This document shows, one piece after another, positions 61,444 to 64,000 of a DNA stretch of 64,000 nucleotides. This DNA comes from Bradyrhizobium diazoefficiens (GTDB taxonomy: Bacteria > Pseudomonadota > Alphaproteobacteria > Rhizobiales > Xanthobacteraceae), in assembly GCF_016612535.1 (NCBI RefSeq), contig NZ_JAENXS010000002.1, positions 744,001-808,000 on the forward strand. Direction: 5' to 3'. The first letter of the stretch is position 1. Each line of letters starts with the position of its first letter. Position numbers and translations under genes: made by a program. A model generated the notes under the pieces. That model saw nothing but the letters and a program-made list of their open reading frames with translations, did no database searches and had not been told where the DNA came from.

Positions 61444-62961
61444 GTGACGGCGGAGGCTCTCCGACGGCGTGCAATTTGGCAGATCCTGCTATTCGCGGCA
61501 GGACTTGTGGTGCTGACCGTGATCAGCGCCGGCTCAGTCTATCTCGTCAACCAAGCCCGAGACGACAGCAAATGGGTGGTTCACACCATCGAGGTGGAGA
61601 ACCGGATCAATGGTCTGCTGCTCGAAGTCCGGCGCGCCGAGAGCGACCTGCGCGGCTATCTCCTGACGCTGGGACCAGAATTCCAGGACGATTACGAGAA
61701 GGCCGTCGCCGCAATCATTCCTGCGCTTGACCGTGTCACGCGCCTCACCGGCGACAATCCCGCACAGCGCGATGGCATCGAGAAGCTGAGTGCGGCGATC
61801 GAGACCCGCCTCGGCCAATTTGCGCGCGAGATCGATCTTATCAGGCAGGGCCAGCCCGACAAGGCCGCGGCGCTGGTCCGCGAAGCGGCCGCTGGCAACA
61901 CCACCGCCGCGATCGGCAGCCTCGCAGGCGAGATGATCGCCGAGGAGGAACGGCTTTTTCGGATTCGTTCGGCGAACGCCGACCGCAGCCAGACGTTCGC
62001 CGCGTCGATGACCGGCATCGGCTCCGGCCTCGTAGTGGTGTTCGCCCTGCTCTCGGTCTGGCTGGTGAGGCGCTCTGCCGGCGCCCGCGACGACGCCGAG
62101 ACGCGCCTACGCGAAGCCAACCTCAATCTCGAGGCCACCGTCGACGATCGCACGGCAGATCTGCGCGAAGCCAACAACGAGATCCAGCGCTTTGCCTATA
62201 TCGTCAGCCACGATCTGCGCTCGCCGCTGGTCAACATCATGGGCTTCACCAGCGAGCTCGAAGAATTGGGCAAGAACATTTTTCGACGGATCGGAGGGCT
62301 CACCGGCGTGCCGGCGGACGGTCCGTCCCTGGATGTCGGCGACATGCCGCTCGACGGCCCCGACAAGCAGCTTTCGGCGGACTTTTCCGAAGCGCTCGGC
62401 TTCATCAAATCCTCGATCGCCCGGATGGACCGGCTGATCTCTGCGATCCTCAACCTCACCCGCGAGGGTCGGCGTGAGTTCCAGCCGGAGAGGATCGATA
62501 CGCGCGACTTCGTCGAGACCATCGTGTCGTCGCTGGCGCATCAGACCGCCGAAGCGCACGCCGAGATCCACATCGAGCCGCTGCCGAATATCGTCAGCGA
62601 CCGCCTTGCGCTGGAGCAGATCTTCTCCAATCTGATCGATAACGCGATCAAGTATCTGAAGAACGGCGTGCCCGGCGAGATCAGAATTCGCGGGCGCACC
62701 AAGCTCGGCTACGCTATCTTCGAAATCAGCGATAACGGCCGCGGTATCGATCCGAAGGATCATCAGCGGATTTTCGACCTGTTCCGCCGGGCGGGAACCC
62801 AGGACAAGCCCGGCCAAGGCATCGGTCTTGCGCATGTACGTGCACTCGTGCGTCGTCTCGGCGGCACGATGTCGGTATCGTCGGAACTGAACGCGGGCAG
62901 CACCTTCACGATCACGCTGCCCATCAACTGGAACGCCAGCAACCGGAACGCGGACCAATGA
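61444..62961 (+). CDS. CHASE3-domain sensor histidine kinase
   Basis: The product is about 505 residues: membrane helix 1 ('AIWQILLFAAGLVVLTVISAG' in part), an extracytoplasmic CHASE3 domain (about residues 40-185; 'LLEVRRAESDLRGYLLTLG'), membrane helix 2 ('TGIGSGLVVVFALLSVWLV'), a coiled coil, an H-box 'FAYIVSHDLRSPLVNIMGF' and a HATPase_c domain ('NLIDNAIKYLKNG', 'ISDNGRGIDPKDHQRIFDLF'). The H-box region has a 40-residue insertion before the second helix. GTG at 61444 is the preferred start; an in-frame TTG at 61384 would add 20 residues. It overlaps the response regulator by four bases. Confidence 0.92.
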   Translation: MTAEALRRRAIWQILLFAAGLVVLTVISAGSVYLVNQARDDSKWVVHTIEVENRINGLLLEVRRAESDLRGYLLTLGPEFQDDYEKAVAAIIPALDRVTRLTGDNPAQRDGIEKLSAAIETRLGQFAREIDLIRQGQPDKAAALVREAAAGNTTAAIGSLAGEMIAEEERLFRIRSANADRSQTFAASMTGIGSGLVVVFALLSVWLVRRSAGARDDAETRLREANLNLEATVDDRTADLREANNEIQRFAYIVSHDLRSPLVNIMGFTSELEELGKNIFRRIGGLTGVPADGPSLDVGDMPLDGPDKQLSADFSEALGFIKSSIARMDRLISAILNLTREGRREFQPERIDTRDFVETIVSSLAHQTAEAHAEIHIEPLPNIVSDRLALEQIFSNLIDNAIKYLKNGVPGEIRIRGRTKLGYAIFEISDNGRGIDPKDHQRIFDLFRRAGTQDKPGQGIGLAHVRALVRRLGGTMSVSSELNAGSTFTITLPINWNASNRNADQ

Positions 62962-63398
62962 CACTGCCGGTCACCATCATCATGATCGAGGACGACGAGG
63001 GCCACGCCCGGCTGATCGAGCGCAATATCCGCCGCTCCGGGGTCAACAACGAGATCGTGTCGTTCACCAACGGCACCGAGGCGATGAAGCACATGTTCGG
63101 CGCCGACGGCAGCGGGCTGGCCCAGAAGGGCAACGCGCTCCTGATCCTGCTCGACCTCAACCTGCCCGACATGAGCGGGATCGATATCCTGAAGCAGATC
63201 AAGGAAAACAAATATCTCAAGGCTTCGCCCGTGGTGGTGCTGACCACGACCGACGACAGCCAGGAGATCAAGCGCTGCTACGAGCTCGGCTGCAACGTCT
63301 ACATCACCAAACCCGTCAACTACGAGAATTTCGCCAACGCCATCCGGCAGCTCGGCCTGTTCTTCTCGGTCATCCAGGTCCCGCCCGCCGCCTCATGA
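62958..63398 (+). CDS. Single-domain response regulator
   Basis: The 146-residue product is a receiver domain without an output domain, of the Rcp1/CheY type. Acidic pocket 'IMIEDDEGHARLIERN', phospho-acceptor Asp in 'LLDLNLPDMSGID', Thr in 'VVLTTTDDSQE' and Lys in 'VYITKPVNYENF' are all present. It overlaps the kinase stop (62958-62961) and its own stop overlaps the next start (63395-63398), so all three are coupled. It probably relays phosphate from the CHASE3 kinase or acts as a shuttle. Confidence 0.94.
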   Translation: MTLPVTIIMIEDDEGHARLIERNIRRSGVNNEIVSFTNGTEAMKHMFGADGSGLAQKGNALLILLDLNLPDMSGIDILKQIKENKYLKASPVVVLTTTDDSQEIKRCYELGCNVYITKPVNYENFANAIRQLGLFFSVIQVPPAAS

Positions 63399-64000
63399 CC
63401 CAGCCCATGCCAACACTGCTCTATATCGACGACGACGCAGCACTGGCGCGCCTGGTCGATCGTGGCTTGACGCGACGCGGCTACAAGGTCGTTCATGCCG
63501 CGAGCGGCGAGGAAGGCCTCGATCGCATCCGCCGCGCCAGCACCCAAGGCTCCGAGGGCTGCATCGATGTGGTGGCGCTCGATCAGTACATGCCGGGTCT
63601 CGACGGGCTCGAGACGCTCGAGCAGATCATGGCGATCCCGGACGCTCCGCCGGTGGTCTTCGTCACGGCCTCGCAGGATTCCAGCATCGCGGTCACCGCG
63701 CTGAAGGCGGGTGCGGCCGACTATCTGGTCAAGGACGTCAAGGGTGACTTCATCCCGCTGCTGCATGTCGCGGCCGAAGGCGCGCTGCGCCAGGCCGCAT
63801 TGCAGCGCGCGCGCGAGGAAGCCGAGGCCGAGATCCATGCCTCGCGCGACCGCTACGCGGCGCTTGCCGCCGAGCGCGAACTGCTGCTGCGCGAGGTCAA
63901 CCACCGCGTCGGCAATTCGCTCCAGATCATCGCCTCGCTGCTGCATTTGCAGGCGAGCTCCGCCGCCCGGGAAGAGGTCAAGGCCGCGCTGACCAACGCG
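63395..64000 (+). CDS. Response regulator-HWE/HisKA_2 histidine kinase hybrid (3' end outside window)
   Basis: The frame starts at ATG 63395 and is open to the right edge (202 residues seen). Residues 1-125 are a receiver: 'TLLYIDDDAALARLVDRGL', the phosphorylation site in 'VVALDQYMPGLDGLE' and 'FVTASQDSSIAVTALKAGA'. The Lys is followed by Asp ('YLVKDVKGD') instead of the usual Pro. After a coiled coil, 'LLLREVNHRVGNSLQIIASLLHLQA' begins a HisKA_2/HWE-type dimerisation and phosphotransfer region (H in EVNHRVGN). The ATP-binding part lies beyond the window. It is translationally coupled to the preceding response regulator. Confidence 0.9.
   Translation, partial: MTQPMPTLLYIDDDAALARLVDRGLTRRGYKVVHAASGEEGLDRIRRASTQGSEGCIDVVALDQYMPGLDGLETLEQIMAIPDAPPVVFVTASQDSSIAVTALKAGAADYLVKDVKGDFIPLLHVAAEGALRQAALQRAREEAEAEIHASRDRYAALAAERELLLREVNHRVGNSLQIIASLLHLQASSAAREEVKAALTNA

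Noticed and set aside
1-64000. CRISPR arrays, tRNA or rRNA genes, transposases or integrases
   Set aside because: Scanned by eye on both strands; no regularly spaced repeats, cloverleaf with conserved TTCGA-type loop, or transposase motif was recognised. A tool-based scan would be more sensitive.

Overview
This is a gene-dense, high-GC stretch of an alphaproteobacterial chromosome. Gene content points to Bradyrhizobium or a close Nitrobacteraceae relative: a suf operon in the order sufB-C-D-S-T-A behind a second cysteine desulfurase, an Irr/ICE-like site, an exact EcfG-type general-stress promoter (GGAAC-N16-CGTT), aroQ-accB-accC, and dispersed palindromic repeats that encode 'GKAKRAH' peptide tails. 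The genus is inferred; no rRNA, tRNA, CRISPR array, insertion sequence, phage or plasmid genes were seen.

Layout. 1-3.1 kb: 3' end of a DEAD-box helicase gene, a diguanylate cyclase, a lone fabA-like dehydratase and a TfoX-domain protein whose C-terminus is encoded by a repeat. 3.2-10.1 kb: the Fe-S assembly operon on the minus strand. 10.5-17.4 kb: alpha/beta hydrolase, DUF1697 protein, an SMR transporter with an unusual Asp, a GST behind three palindromic operators, divergent anmK/tyrS, an MFS transporter, DoxX and a 28-residue membrane peptide. 17.6-27.8 kb: chemotaxis receptor, a giant AsmA-like protein, a peroxiredoxin with a histone-H1-like tail, an M23 peptidase, and a DUF6502/DUF5666 pair. 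27.9-33.4 kb: a compact surface-glycan cluster consisting of a 54-residue membrane peptide, a glycosyltransferase fused to an ABC-2 permease, its ATPase, a second GT4 and an O-antigen ligase/polymerase. 33.4-42.8 kb (minus strand): an orphan amino-acid-type binding protein, two EamA transporters, a beta-hydroxyacid dehydrogenase, prfB with a programmed +1 frameshift, PBP1a and an AmiC-type amidase. 43.5-46.6 kb: RNase E with a very large His/Asp-rich insertion in its S1 domain. 46.7-56.7 kb: FAD oxidoreductase, TPR/GT9-like protein, XRE regulator with a divergent SDR gene, dctA, bioY, an aminotransferase and an M48 protease. 56.8-61.3 kb: DsbA-like thiol oxidoreductase, a stress-promoter-driven DUF1236 protein, aroQ, accB, accC. 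61.4-64 kb: a translationally coupled histidine kinase / response regulator / response regulator-HWE kinase set cut by the right edge.

The strongest candidate for an undescribed system is the 27.9-33.4 kb cluster. In it, sugar transfer and export are physically joined in one polypeptide (GT4 + Wzm/KpsM-like permease), and a short membrane peptide sits first in the apparent operon. Other notable points are the RNase E insertion, the Glu-to-Asp change in the SMR protein, and several clear operator arrays (12.7, 27.8 and 50.9 kb). Start codons were chosen from Shine-Dalgarno-like sequence, family alignment from memory and neighbour overlap; uncertain ones are flagged in the entries.
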